Part shown: positions 46,367-57,508 of the stretch, piece after piece
Position numbering within the stretch: position 1 is the first letter of the stretch
How the letters are laid out: each line of letters starts with the position of its first letter
The notes under the pieces: generated by a model
What the model was told of the DNA's origin: nothing
Databases searched by the model: none
Seen by the model: only the letters and a program-made list of their open reading frames with translations
Program-made: the position numbers and the translations under genes
Assembly: GCF_949987515.2 (NCBI RefSeq)
Contig: NC_082684.1
Coordinates: forward strand, 50,558,006 to 50,622,005
DNA: 64,000 nucleotides
From: Delphinus delphis
Taxonomy: Eukaryota > Chordata > Mammalia > Artiodactyla > Delphinidae
Reading direction: 5' to 3'

Positions 46367-47640
46367 GCTAAAAAACCATCCAAAAGGAAAGCCCCACCCA
46401 GGGAATGGCCCAACTGGAAATAAAGTAGTGCCTTCCTTTCGCAGATGGCAGGATTTTAGTCCCTGAGGGGCTGACGAAGGGACCGCAGGTGCCTGGTTGG
46501 GCCCTGCCCCTCTCCAACCCCCAGGGCAGGCCACAGACTTTGGGCTCTTAACTGTTTTCTTTGGAGGATTTGGGGGGGGAGTGGGGGGAGGAGGGGGAAA
46601 CGGGCAGGGTGGGGAGCTGCTCAGGAAGTCCGCCCACAGGGCCCCGCCCACCTCTGACAGGTTGTGTCCGGCCCCTTGCTGCCCCAGCTGTGGGGTAAGG
46701 AGGCCCAGTGCCCCCAGCTCCCTGGAGAGGCTAGACCTGCTGTTGTGGATGCTCCTGTCTGGTGGGTACCACACTCGGCGCTGGGAACTTGCTCCTTTGG
46801 GTGCTGATGGCATCAAGCTTTTCCAGAGCAGTGAATGAATGCAGTCTTCCCCCACACCCCTCCAAGAACTCAGACGAATGCAGCTGCTCGTAATAATGTG
46901 TGCGTTTCTCATTCTGAGTATGTCTGAGTCTCTGATGAGTTCTATTTATTGTAGCTCTCAGCCCTGTAAAGAGGAGGATGGTTCCAAAGACATTTCTTAA
47001 CGACTGAGGTTTTAAGAACTCTGGTTTCACTTCTGTGTATGCTTTCTTGTCACAGGGAACCATCTTAATTTTGATGTGTTTATTTTCCACTATGAAATAT
47101 TTTCAAAGAGATCAAGAATGAATGAGAATATGTATGTGAGGGAGAGAGAGGGAGCTTGGCTGGGTAGACCGAAATGCTTAAGGCAGGGATGGAAGATAAA
47201 GGCTCAGAAAACGTACAGCTGCAGTAGAATCAGAGACTTAAATTATGTGCTTTGAAACCAGACACCGAAAGTGAGGTCACATCACTCTGAGCTCTGGTTC
47301 AGCCTTGCCCAGCGGCCTGACACAAGCTGAAAACCCACAGGAGGAGAAGTCAGCGGAATCTCTCTCCTGAGTGAAACTGGAGGGGGCTGAGTTTTTGAGA
47401 GGAAGGGAGGCGGTTTGGAATCAAATGTACAGCATCTCTGTCCGCCGTAGAGGCTCTCAAGGGCCCTAGGAGATCTCCTTTTGTGCTGCTTCGTAAAACC
47501 AGCACGGCCTACACAAAACAGGCTCGAAAAGTAGAAATCCAAGGGTGATGGTGCCGTTTCACACTTTGTACCTCAGGAAGAGCCCCACAGGAATTGCCCA
47601 GTCCTAGGACTACCACCTCAAGTGTGGCTAACTTGGAAGG
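46367..47640. other. GC-richer intergenic stretch
   Basis: Includes a G-run block at 46572-46614. A 185-codon minus-strand frame (46355-46912) is proline-rich because of that block and is not supported as a gene. Confidence 0.4.
46572..46614 (+). other. G-quadruplex-prone G runs
   Basis: At least six runs of three or more G within 43 bases, separated by short spacers, on the + strand. Folding is predicted from pattern only. Confidence 0.6.
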
Positions 47641-47649
47641 CTTGAGAAT

Positions 47650-48170
47650 GCAATGAATCTAGACATATAGAATGGTCTAGAGCTGGAAGGGGCCTCAGTC
47701 ATCCAGCTCAGGTTCCTCTTTTACAGAGAAGAATCTAGGCTCCCACTTTGGCCTTCACCGTGGCCTCTCTGGGTTTCTGAAAACTTAATAGCTACCTCGG
47801 AAGTTTATTGTGAGCTGTCGTGTAATGATGTATATAAAGCACTTGGCACTTACCACTCAATACATGGGAGCTTTCATTATTATTTCACCGTGTTTGTGTA
47901 TTTAGGTGTGTGGTGGCAATTTGGGGGTCAGAGGGGAGTATTTTAGTATAGTTTAAAAAAAAAGAGCCCAGATTCCTAAGGCAGAGTTCATATCTACGTA
48001 GGGTCTTCGGACTGGAAAGAACCACTACACTATTTAATTCAATCTCTTTGTTTTAGAGATGATGAAACTCAGGTCCAGACAGGTGAGGGCTTGCTCAGGA
48101 TCCCACCTCCTTTTCTGGATCCCCCAGTCCTGCCACCAAGGTAGGGAAACTTCCACACACTCAGCCTAGA
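47650..48170. repeat. Two MIR-like SINE traces
   Basis: 'gtctagagctggaaggggcc' with 'ttttacagagaagaatctag' near 47680-47740, and 'tttagagatgatgaaactca' near 48052. Both have wording common to MIR-class elements. Families unresolved. Confidence 0.4.
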
Positions 48171-48635
48171 AACTCCATTGAGATGGTATCTCTTTTCTGC
48201 AGCAGCAAATGGGAATTTCTAACACATCGACTCAAGTGCTCTGTTGGACTCTTTCAGACACCACCACTGCTATCACCACCACCACCAAGGCGGGCACCTA
48301 AACATTTTGTAAATGAATGAAAGTGCTACAGTCCCGACTCCTGAGAGAAGAATAATTGTGTACAAAGGCAAGTCTGGGTTTGAAATTAATGACTGTGGGA
48401 TTCTAAAATGATTTTGAGATAAAGTGAATAATTTACATTAATTTGCATTGCAGTAGACAACACTGCTTAGGAATAACTGCTCTGTTGAATTTAGGAGACA
48501 AAGATCAAGTCTGTTATTTTAGTTCATGGCCTCGGGGAGCTTGGATAGGGGACCGGGCAGCGAGGAGTTTGAAACTTTTAATGCTTACTGTGCAGAAATA
48601 TGATTTTTTTCTGAAATAGATTAGCTTTTAAGGAT
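48171..48635. other. Intergenic, unassigned
   Basis: Nothing recognised. Confidence 0.4.
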
Positions 48636-48639
48636 GTAG

Positions 48640-48870
48640 TAACATTGGTTAAGTACTTGGTATGTATTTTGCCTGTGTTTACTTTTTTAATCATCATGAA
48701 AACCTTAGGCAATAGGTGCTAGAATTATGCCCATTTTATAGATTAGAAAACTAAGACCAGAGAGTAACTTATTCAAGGTCAAATAGCTAATAAATGGCAT
48801 CACCAGTTCCAAACCTTGGAATCTGGCTGCAGAGCCTTGCTCTTACCCACTATATTCTACTGCCTTGAGA
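48640..48870 (-). repeat. MIR, antisense, nearly full length
   Basis: 'cattttatagattagaaaac', 'cttattcaaggtcaaatagc' and 'ccactatattctactgcctt' follow the reverse MIR from end to end. Confidence 0.75.
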
Positions 48871-49485
48871 GAGTTAAAGTACCAAACCCAAGACACCAGG
48901 AACTATTTTGACATTCCTTATGAGCATATAGTTTTCATCACATTACTATTCCAAGGTTAAGTGTATGGAGCTGAATCCTGTGGTCCCTAATGCTCTAGTC
49001 CAGCTGCCTCCACCATACTGTTGGTCTGGAAATTCCCTGGAAACATAGGTGGGGATTTTTTTTATATATAATCTCCAGTATTCACCCCTTACTTTACACT
49101 GCTGGATGAAAATCAGAACCCAGCTCTGCTTTTCATTTCCACAAATGGCTTAAGAGACCAGCACCAGGCTCAGTAGTATAGATTTTTCAAAAGGACACTT
49201 TACATGAACCCACCCCCAAGAACCCACCAACACCAGCTTAAAAGGAGCAGGATATTTCAGTGAGGAGGCTAATGAAGAGATGCGATGAGACCCAATCTAT
49301 TCCATTTTTTCCCTGGGGGTATAAGGAGACACCTAGATCTTAATCTCCTTTCTCGTCATTTTGATTCAGAGATGATGGCACTAGGGCTTCTTAGAACAAG
49401 GTAAGTTACATGATAAGTCTCCAGAAATCTATAATAAACTCAATAGAAGTAAATGCATGGAGAAAGAGGCACTTACCAGTAATTT
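48871..49485. other. Intergenic, unassigned
   Basis: No gene or repeat firmly recognised. Confidence 0.4.
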
Positions 49486-49489
49486 AATC

Positions 49490-49990
49490 TGAATAAGTGA
49501 ATGCTTTGGTATCCTTTTTACATACAAGGAGGCATACTACATACTACACCTGCTATACACTCTATACCCACTCCTCTGCGCCTTTTACACTTAACGTGTC
49601 TTGTAGCACATTCCTTATTCAATATTATCATGTAAAAATTTACCTCATTCTTTCTCATGACTTCATAAAATTTCATTTTTGGATGTATCAGAATTTATTT
49701 AACCATCATCTATTAAAGAACATTGTAATTGTGTCTAATCCTATGCTCTTACAAATAATGCTGAAAGAAATGTTTATACACACGGGTGTATTTTTGTTTT
49801 GGCTTGGTTTTGTTGTCATTATTATCCATGGGGCTGGGGTTGGGGGGGAATCCTAGGAGTGGAACTGTTAGGTCAAAGGATATTTGTATTTAAATTTTAA
49901 TCACTATTTCCAAATTATCCTACAAAAAGTGTGTACCGACTTGCTCTCAGTGAGAAGGAATTTGAAAGGCTGGGTCTAGCACCCTTGTTA
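49490..49990 (-). repeat. Old L1M fragment, antisense
   Basis: 'ttatttaaccatcatctatt', 'acaaataatgctgaaagaaa' and 'taggagtggaactgttaggt' are antisense L1 landmarks. The 119-codon frame on the + strand is a by-product. Confidence 0.7.
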
Positions 49991-50377
49991 CTTGACTAGA
50001 CTTTCATATAAAATACAGCTTTGCTGTGTGGTATGACAGGTAAGTCAGATGATGGTGAATAGTAATAGGAAATGGAATGGGCTCATTTATCAAAATATTT
50101 TTAATTGCTTAGTGGTCAGCAGGGTGGACCCCGGCAGTGACACTCTCATGCAAAGAAGAAGGATCAGGTGTGGTTTTCGTGTTTGGTAACTGGCAAGTGG
50201 TCACTAGTGCAGGATATTTACCATATTTCACTGGGACCTCCTAACACCATACTCTTCTGTCTACACCCGGGTTGGTAAAGGGAATATATATGATGCAAGC
50301 TTGTACACGTTCCTGATTACATCAGATAAGCACATAGAACTCATCTCTATAAAATCCATTCCTCTCTGAAATGTACA

Positions 50378-50463
50378 TCTTTTTTTTTAACCATTTTTTA
50401 AATTGAAGTATAGTTAATTTACAATGTTTGTTAGTTTCAGGTGTACAGCAAAGTGATTCAGTG

Positions 50464-50512
<49 letters not shown>

Positions 50513-51100
50513 TCTTTTCCAGATCCTTTTCCATTATAGGTTATTACAAGATATTGAATACAGTTTCCTGTGCTATATAGTAGATCCTTATTGTTTATCT
50601 ATTTTATATATAGTATTGTTTATATGTTAATCACAAACTTCTAATTATCTCCCCCCTTTCCCTTTGATAACCATGTTTGTGTTCTATGTCTGTGAGTCTA
50701 TTTCTATTTCATAAATAAGTTCATTTGTATCATTTTTTTTAGATTCCACATATAAATGATATCATATGTTTGTCTTTCTCTGTCTGACTTACTTCACTTA
50801 GTATGATACTCTCTAGGTCCATCCATGTTGCTGCAAATGGCATTATTTCATTCCTTTTTACGGCTGAGTAATATTCCATTGTATATTTATATATCACACC
50901 TTCTTTATACGTTCATCTGTTGATGGATATTTAGGTTGCTTCCATGTCTTGGCTAGTGTAAATAGTGCTGCTGTGAACATTGGGGTACATGTATCTTTTC
51001 AAATTAGAGTTTTTCTCTGGATATATGCCCAGGAGTGGGATTGCTGGATCATACGGCAACTCCATTTTCAGTTTTTTAAGGAATCTCCATACTGTTCCGT
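50378..51100 (-). repeat. Younger L1 3' end, antisense
   Basis: 'aagtatagttaatttacaat', 'aggtgtacagcaaagtgatt', 'ctgagtaatattccattgta' and 'gggattgctggatcatacgg' match antisense L1 with little decay. A (TA)n(CA)n(TA)n run sits at 50462-50511. Confidence 0.85.
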
Positions 51101-51515
51101 GTAAGTTCCATCCTCATCCTTCATTACTAAGAATGGTAACAAGTCACCTGCATTACTAACCTAGTCTGCACCTCTCAGGGTACCAGCAGGTGGTGCCTAG
51201 CCTAATCAAAACTCATATTTAGATGCTAGAAAATAAGTTTCCTGTTGCACCAGGCCCAGAGCATTCTATTACAAGATATGCTGAGTGTCTACCCCACATC
51301 CACTCCTGGGCCAGGCACTGTGGGAGACATGAAAGAAATAGAAAGCGTTGGACACAGGCAGATTGTTGCAGAAAAAGAGTAGTTGCAGAGAATAGCTGGG
51401 AAGCTGTTTCTGCTATTCAGGAAGGAGATGGTAAAGGCCTGGACTAGGCAGCGCTGGCAAAAGCAGGAGAGAAGCAGCAGTTAGGGCGTCACCAAAGAAA
51501 GCATAAATCAGGCTG
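51101..51515. other. Intergenic, unassigned
   Basis: No gene or repeat supported. Confidence 0.4.
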
Positions 51516-51519
51516 AGCA

Positions 51520-51720
51520 TCACTGCAGAGTGCAAAGAGCACGGGCTGGGTCTGATCTCTACCTCACAGCTGCGTGGCCCCAAATCGTTCTGAACCTCAG
51601 TTTTTCACCTGTGAAATTAGAACAGTAACACCGTCCCCACCTCACTGGATTATTGAGAAGAACCATGAGTTAGCATCCAGCCCCTGGTCTATCTCATCGT
51701 GGTGAGTGCTCAAAAATGTT
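51520..51720 (+). repeat. MIR, sense
   Basis: 'gagtgcaaagagcacgggct', 'cctcagtttttcacctgtga' and 'cctcactggattattgagaa' follow MIR order. Confidence 0.7.
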
Positions 51721-52575
51721 TGTTCCCTTCCTTGTCTACCCACCTCTTGTCTTGTGGTAGGAGATTGACCATAGTGGAGAGAGGGGAGGAGAGGGCCGAG
51801 CAGTGACGTCTGCTTTCCAGTTGGTGTCATTAAGCAGATGGAAAAAGTTAGAAAGGGGAACTATTCAGAAGGGGAAGATAGATTGATTTTTTAATTGCAG
51901 AGTTCAACGTGATGGTGGGATAGTCATGCTGATGGCTGGAAACCCAAGGGCTGAGAGCTGGCAACGGAGGACAGGAAGGCAGGAGTCCTGAGCTGGGAGA
52001 GGCCGGGGTCGTTCAGGCCACACGTGACTCTGAATTCCTAGAAGAGGCTGCAGCAGCCGTGGCTAAGGTGAGCAAGCAAACCTGAGACTGCTGGGCTCAG
52101 GAATGAAGGCCCTAAGGATGAAGCTGACACATCCCTGACCAGACCACGTGGAACCCATGGAAAATTAGACCTGAAGTTAACAGCACCCACGCCAGTCTCC
52201 TGGCTGCTTGGTTAGAGATTTTCATCCATTTTTGAGTTGACAAGAGCAGGGAGACTGGTGTCAGAACCCACTGCTTCTGCTTCACTGTACATCAGAGTGT
52301 GTCTGTGGGTCCCCTGGATGGTTAAGTTCATGGAAATAAGTGTATTTTATTCGACTATGTATATCAAACAGGTTTCCTGCTGAGCTAGAGCCAAAGACAA
52401 ACAGAAAAATCATTCTATTCACATTTACTGAGTTCCTCCCAGAGGCCAAGGGCCTGACAGGCACAAGGCTCTCTGTGTTTGTAGAACTGGCATTGAAGGA
52501 GGTCATGGGAAACTGAGAGAGAGAAAGAAGTGACCAGACCATCTGCCAGGAGCTTCTGGTGATAAGCTGTCTGGC
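51721..52575. other. Intergenic, unassigned
   Basis: Nothing recognised. Short frames only. Confidence 0.4.
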
Positions 52576-52590
52576 ACGAGGCTGAATCTT

Positions 52591-52720
52591 TTTTTTTTTT
52601 TTTTAACTTTTTGGCCATACCGCGGGGCACGTGGGATCTTAGTTCCTGGACAGGGACCGAACCTGCGCCCCCTACAGTGGAAGGGCAGAGTCTTAACTGC
52701 TGGACCGCCAGGGAAGTCCC
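52591..52720 (-). mobile_element. tRNA-derived CHR-type SINE, short form
   Basis: Poly(T), 'aactttttggccataccgcg', ending 'ccgccagggaagtccc'. Flanks aggctgaatctt (52579-52590) and aggctggatctt (52722-52733) differ by one base. Confidence 0.9.
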
Positions 52721-53135
52721 AAGGCTGGATCTTGATTACACCACTGGTCTCAGGTAAGAAATCCCCAGCCCCCCACTTTGCTGAAGACAATCGGGCTAAG
52801 TCACGACTCCTGACAGCAGCTGATGCCAACAGAAGGGGCAGCGTAGTTAGAGTTGGGGGACCACCCCTTCCTAGCTCTGGGAGCTCAGCAAGTCCCTGAG
52901 CCTCAGTTTCTCCTTTATACAGTAGCACAGAGAGATCTCGGCTCTGCGACAAGGCCTTGGTGAGCTCGCAGGAAAGCAACTGTCTGATGGAGAACTCTGT
53001 GCAGACAGTCAGTAGTGCTGAACTCCAGGCCCACCACGTTTGCCCTGAGGGAAACAGAGGTTCCTCAGGTAATCTCTCTGCTCAGAATCAGCCTTAGGGA
53101 AGGCTGCTGTGAGAAAGCGGAATTTGTTTCCCATT
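52721..53135. other. Intergenic, MIR trace
   Basis: 'gagcctcagtttctccttta' near 52897 suggests a sense MIR core. Nothing else identified. Confidence 0.4.
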
Positions 53136-53139
53136 TGTA

Positions 53140-53612
53140 GTGGGTTGAATTGCAGCCCCCCAAAGACACATTCAAATCCTAACCTAGCCACCCCACACAC
53201 ACACCTGTGAGTGTGACCTTATTTGGAAACAATCTTTGCAGATGTGACTAGGTGAAGGATTTTGAGATAAGATCATCCTGGACTTAGGGTGGCCCCTAAA
53301 TCCAGTAATGGTCCTTATAAGAGAAAGGAGAGGGAAAATTTGAGACCCAGAGGGGAAGGTCATGTGAAGACAGAGGCAGAGATTGGAGCAATTTGTCTAC
53401 AAACCAAGGATCCCCAAGGGCTGCCCGCAGTGATGAGAAGCCAGGAGAGAAGCATGGAACAGATTCTCTCTTAAGCCTTCCAGGAGAAACCAACCCTGCC
53501 GATACCTTGATTTCAGACTCCTGTCCTCCAGAGCAGTGAAAGAATAGATGTCTGTTGTTTTAAGTCATGAAGTTTATTAATTTGTTACAGCAGCCCTAAG
53601 AAATTAATACAG
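53140..53612 (+). repeat. MaLR-type solo LTR
   Basis: 'gtgggttgaattgcagcccc', 'gaaggtcatgtgaagacaga', 'gaaaccaaccctgccgatac' and 'cagccctaagaaattaatac' in LTR order. Confidence 0.75.
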
Positions 53613-54000
53613 CATTCAAGTGGAGAGGCCTTGGCCGGTGAGGTTGCCACGTGCTGGGTGACCTCGGCCGTCCAGCCTGGTCTGTCTGTCCCTGAGGGCC
53701 ATGTTCTCCCTCAGCTGCTGACACTCCCTTTGGCAGCTTTTGGTTCACAGTAGCTGAGTAGCATCATCATATTTCGATAATGCTGTTCCCCTGCTCAGAA
53801 GCTACACTGAGTTCCAGTTGATTCCAAATCTCATTTAAAAGCATTCTCACATGCCTTGAAGTTTTGGTCTTGGGGGAAAAACCCGGACAGTCTCATTGCC
53901 TGGGACCATCAAATGTATCTTACTTGGTAATAACATAGCGATTGTGTGACAGTTGACAAAGCAAACCACGGCACCTGAGGATCTGTCTCTAGCTTGCTGC
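53613..54000. other. Intergenic, unassigned
   Basis: Nothing recognised. Confidence 0.4.
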
Positions 54001-54004
54001 TAAG

Positions 54005-54200
54005 AGCGGTGATTCTCCAGCTTTAGGGCACAGAGAATTGAGTGGAAGGCTTGTGAAAATACAGATCACTGGCCCCCTTCCCTTCACTCCCCGCTTCCCT
54101 TCACTGCCCCCTCCCCACAAGTTTCTGATTCAGTAGGTCCGGTGTGGGACCAGAGAGCTCTCAGTTCTAACACACGCCCAGGTGATGCTAATGATTCTGG
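54005..54200 (+). repeat. MER5A-like element
   Basis: 'ggtgattctccagctttagg', 'tttctgattcagtaggtccg' and 'caggtgatgctaatgattct' match MER5A. The middle holds a duplicated 'cccttcactccccgcttccc' stretch. Confidence 0.7.
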
Positions 54201-54234
54201 ACCTTACTACACGTGAAAACAGCAAGAGCTCAGA

Positions 54235-54420
54235 GCCCTGGTTTTCAAACTTTGCTGCACATTAGGATTACCTGGGGAGCTTCTAAAAACCCCATGCCTA
54301 GGCTGCAACCCATACATATTAAATCAGAATCTCTGAGAGTAGGACCCGAGCAGCAGTAATTTTGAAAGCACCTCAGGTGATTTTCATATGCAATCAAATT
54401 GAAAGCCAGTGGCTTAGAGG
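54235..54420 (+). repeat. Second MER5A-like element
   Basis: 'ccctggttttcaaactttgc', 'attacctggggagcttctaa' and 'atcagaatctctgagagtag' match MER5A. It lies about 35 bases after the previous one in the same orientation. Confidence 0.7.
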
Positions 54421-54599
54421 CACTCCCTCCCTCCCCGGGACCCTCCCTTGCAGCCAGGCCTGGTGCCTGTCTCTGGGAGGGCATGAAGGAAGGAGACAGA
54501 AACCGGGGTCCTAGGGAAGCATTACCTCCCTGTGGCCACAGCCTAAGAACTCCATCCAGGACCCAGCAAGAGATCTTAGCTGGGATCTATAGCTGGGAT

Positions 54600-54830
54600 C
54601 CCGAAGGCCTGGGTGTAAAGCCCTATTTCTGGCACTTTACTTGCTTCATGAATTTGGTCAAGTTGCTTAACGTCTCTTGGCTCTCCTTTCCTTATCTGTA
54701 AAATGGGGGTAATAAAAATACCGACCTCAAAGTGAAACTGTAAACGATTAAAGGAGAAAATACATTTGCAGTGCCTGGCCCAGGTGCTATAAATGACAGA
54801 CTCTCAGCCAATGCTCGTTTCCCTCTCGCA
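54600..54830 (+). repeat. MIR, sense
   Basis: 'atttggtcaagttgcttaac', 'ccttatctgtaaaatggggg' and 'gcagtgcctggcccaggtgc' in MIR order. Confidence 0.75.
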
Positions 54831-54979
54831 GGCTTCCTTCTCACCTCTCACCTGAACTGGGTGGGAGAAACAGGCCAGGCCGCTCTCCTTTCGTTTCTAC
54901 TTTTGCTACCAGAGGTCAGGACCTGACATCTTAGTCACACTATTTTTAGCATTAAAGGAGGTCTTGAGGACTCCTTCTT

Positions 54980-55330
54980 TTTTGTTTTTTTATTTTTCCA
55001 GGATCTCTTTTAAATATACATAGCTACCCACCCCATCCCACTTTCTAAACAGTATACCTTTTTGTCCACTTTGCTTTTTTTCGTTCAACTGTACGTCCTG
55101 AAGATGACTCCATAGCAGTGTTTGGAAATATTTTTTCTTCCTTTACAGAGCTGCAGAACGTTCCATCATGTGTGTGGATATATTTAGTAGTAGTTTATTC
55201 AACCAGTTTCCTATTCATGGCCACTAGGGTTGTAACTAGTCCTTTGCTGTTACAAGAGTGCAGCAGTGAACACACCTGTGCACGTTTTTCATATTTTGCC
55301 ACCATGTCTTCGGGAGAGACTCCTAGGGTA
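54980..55330 (-). repeat. Old L1M fragment, antisense
   Basis: 'gctgcagaacgttccatcat' and 'ttgtaactagtcctttgctg' resemble antisense L1 landmarks. Diverged. Confidence 0.5.
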
Positions 55331-55925
55331 CTCCCCTGCTGCGGCCCCATCCCCACGACTGTTCTGGTGCCCTCAGCCTGGGCATGGGATGCTGGAATGC
55401 TAACTCCAGCCTCCACACCTCCTTTCCATTCGATTGATTGGCCAGGCCGGTAGAAACAGCAACAGGAAGGCGGTCTCCCTCCATTTTTGTCCGCCAGTCT
55501 CATACCACAGCATCTTACTGGGGGGAACGTGATTCATAACCAGAACTCTAGCTGGAAAGGAATCTGAGAAGGGCAGTTTTCCGCTTTCTTGTCTCTACCG
55601 CACAGGACCGCTTGAAGAAGTGGGTTGGGTGCCAGTCACCACATCCAGCTCCCCACTTAACTCCTTTGTTTCACAGAAGAGGAAACTGAGGTTTGGGAGG
55701 GGTGTGTTATTAGCTGAAGATCACTAAACTGGTTCGTGGCTAACAGCCCGGCCATTTCCTCCTCACGTCCCTGCCAATGGGAGTCCTTGTGAGTTGGAGT
55801 TTCACTGAATCAAATAACTTAAAAAGGCAGAAGCCACTCCATACGCTATGAACTTGTACTTTTCTTTGTAAAACAAAACAACCGTTCCCCAAGCCTCCTT
55901 TTGGAGGTATTATAATCATTTAGCA
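55331..55925. other. Intergenic, antisense MIR trace
   Basis: 'cacagaagaggaaactgagg' near 55674 marks a reversed MIR core (about 55590-55760). The rest is unassigned. Confidence 0.4.
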
Positions 55926-55929
55926 ACTG

Positions 55930-56312
55930 TTATGGTTTGACCTGTGTCCCCCTAAATTTATATGTGGAAGTCCTAACCCCCAGTTCCTTAGAATGTGACC
56001 GACCAGTTTGGAAACGGGGTCTTTAAAGAGGTAATTAAGTTAAAATGAGGTCTTTAGGATGGGCCCTAGTCCAACACAACTAGTGTCCTTATAAAAAGAG
56101 ATCTGGCCACAGACAGGCAGAGGAAGATGATGTGAAGACACAGGGAGAAGGCGGTTGTCTGCAAGGCAAGGAGAGAGGCCTCAGAGGAAACCAACCCTGC
56201 CCGCACCTTGACCTTGGACTTCTAGCCTCCATTATAGTGAGAAAATAAATTTCTGTTGTTTAAGCCACCAGTCTCTGGTACTTTGTTACAGTAGCCCTAG
56301 CAAACTAACATG
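55930..56312 (+). repeat. MaLR (MLT1-like) solo LTR
   Basis: 'tgttatggtttgacctgtgt', 'gaagacacagggagaaggcg', 'gaaaccaaccctgcccgcac' and 'agccctagcaaactaaca'. Very similar in order and wording to the LTR at 41325-41705. Confidence 0.78.
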
Positions 56313-57508
56313 GAAACTAAGTTCTGGTAAGAAAAAAGAAACATGCTTTGGAAGGAGACTAATTTGGTGTCTCTGGTAAGTTGCTCCAGTTGCTAAGTAT
56401 GTCTTGCCATATACATTTCTCCAGCTGCCTTACATCCTGATGCTTCTGCCAAGCCAGACCCTTTCTGGCATCTTTCCCTGTGAGCTGATGTCTCTTGGGA
56501 AAGTGCTGCCTGCATCTTGCACACTTCAGGAGTCTCTGGGGTGGTGAATTGGCTGCAGCTTTGATGGTGACAGAGCCACCAGCCTCCGCAGAAAGACCAC
56601 CTGAGCTCCTGAGAGCTTTCACCTCATTGGGCACTCAGTGAGAACTGTCACTCACTTTTCTAACCCACCCTCTCGGGGAGCGGTGGCAATCTCACCCGAA
56701 ATTATTTTCCCCCCATTTTCATGGGAGGTAAATGTGGCATGCAAAATGTATTTTTAATGACTGAGATCTGCATTTAAGCGTATTTCCCATCTTTGCTGGG
56801 TCATTAAGCCTTTAAATCTGTCAATATTTTAATGATTTTTATAGCCCAGTGATGTATAGGTTTGTTCAAGTTTTCATTCTCTCCACACTCCCTTACCCAT
56901 AAGATGCTCCAGCGAGAGCTCACCAAGGGGTAATTGAACACATGTGCTGCTCCGAATGGGTTCTTTCCTGGCAGCCCATACCCTGTGCTGGCAATGATCA
57001 CAGCAGAGCACATCACACCCAGGCTCAGGTTCTAAAGACTGGGAGGATGATCCAAATGACCCTTGGAAATCCAGTCAGAAGTTGCCGTGGTAGAGACCAT
57101 GACACTATTTCTCACTAAGTGCAACAAGACCAGCTTCCCCTCCAGTGTTGGGACAGAATATTACCTCTTCAGTGGAGCCCCAGGTAAAGGATTGGCCTGC
57201 GTCTAAGGGCTGTGCTAGAGCTACACAAAGCCTGACTAGTTCTTACACAATGAGAAGGAGGCGGGAACCAAGACCCACCGGGAACAGCAGATTCATAGCC
57301 CTTCATTGAGTGGAATGGCAGGCAGAATTGCCTGCACTATACAAACAACTCTCTGTCTTTCTGTTAATTTTACATTTGCTGAACACATGGCAATTTACAG
57401 CATGGCTGGATACAATATGGCAGACAGAGAACACCAGACTGGGCTTGCGAAGTCAGTTCAGCCACAGGCATTTTGAAGAATGCTAAAGCGAAGGGACTTA
57501 GGTCGTAG
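56313..57508. other. Intergenic, unassigned
   Basis: No gene or repeat supported. The 91-codon minus-strand frame at 56359-56634 shows no known domain. Confidence 0.4.

Noticed and set aside
46355..46912. 185-codon proline-rich frame, minus strand
   Set aside because: Driven by the G-run block read in reverse as proline codons. No domain, and competing frames on the other strand.
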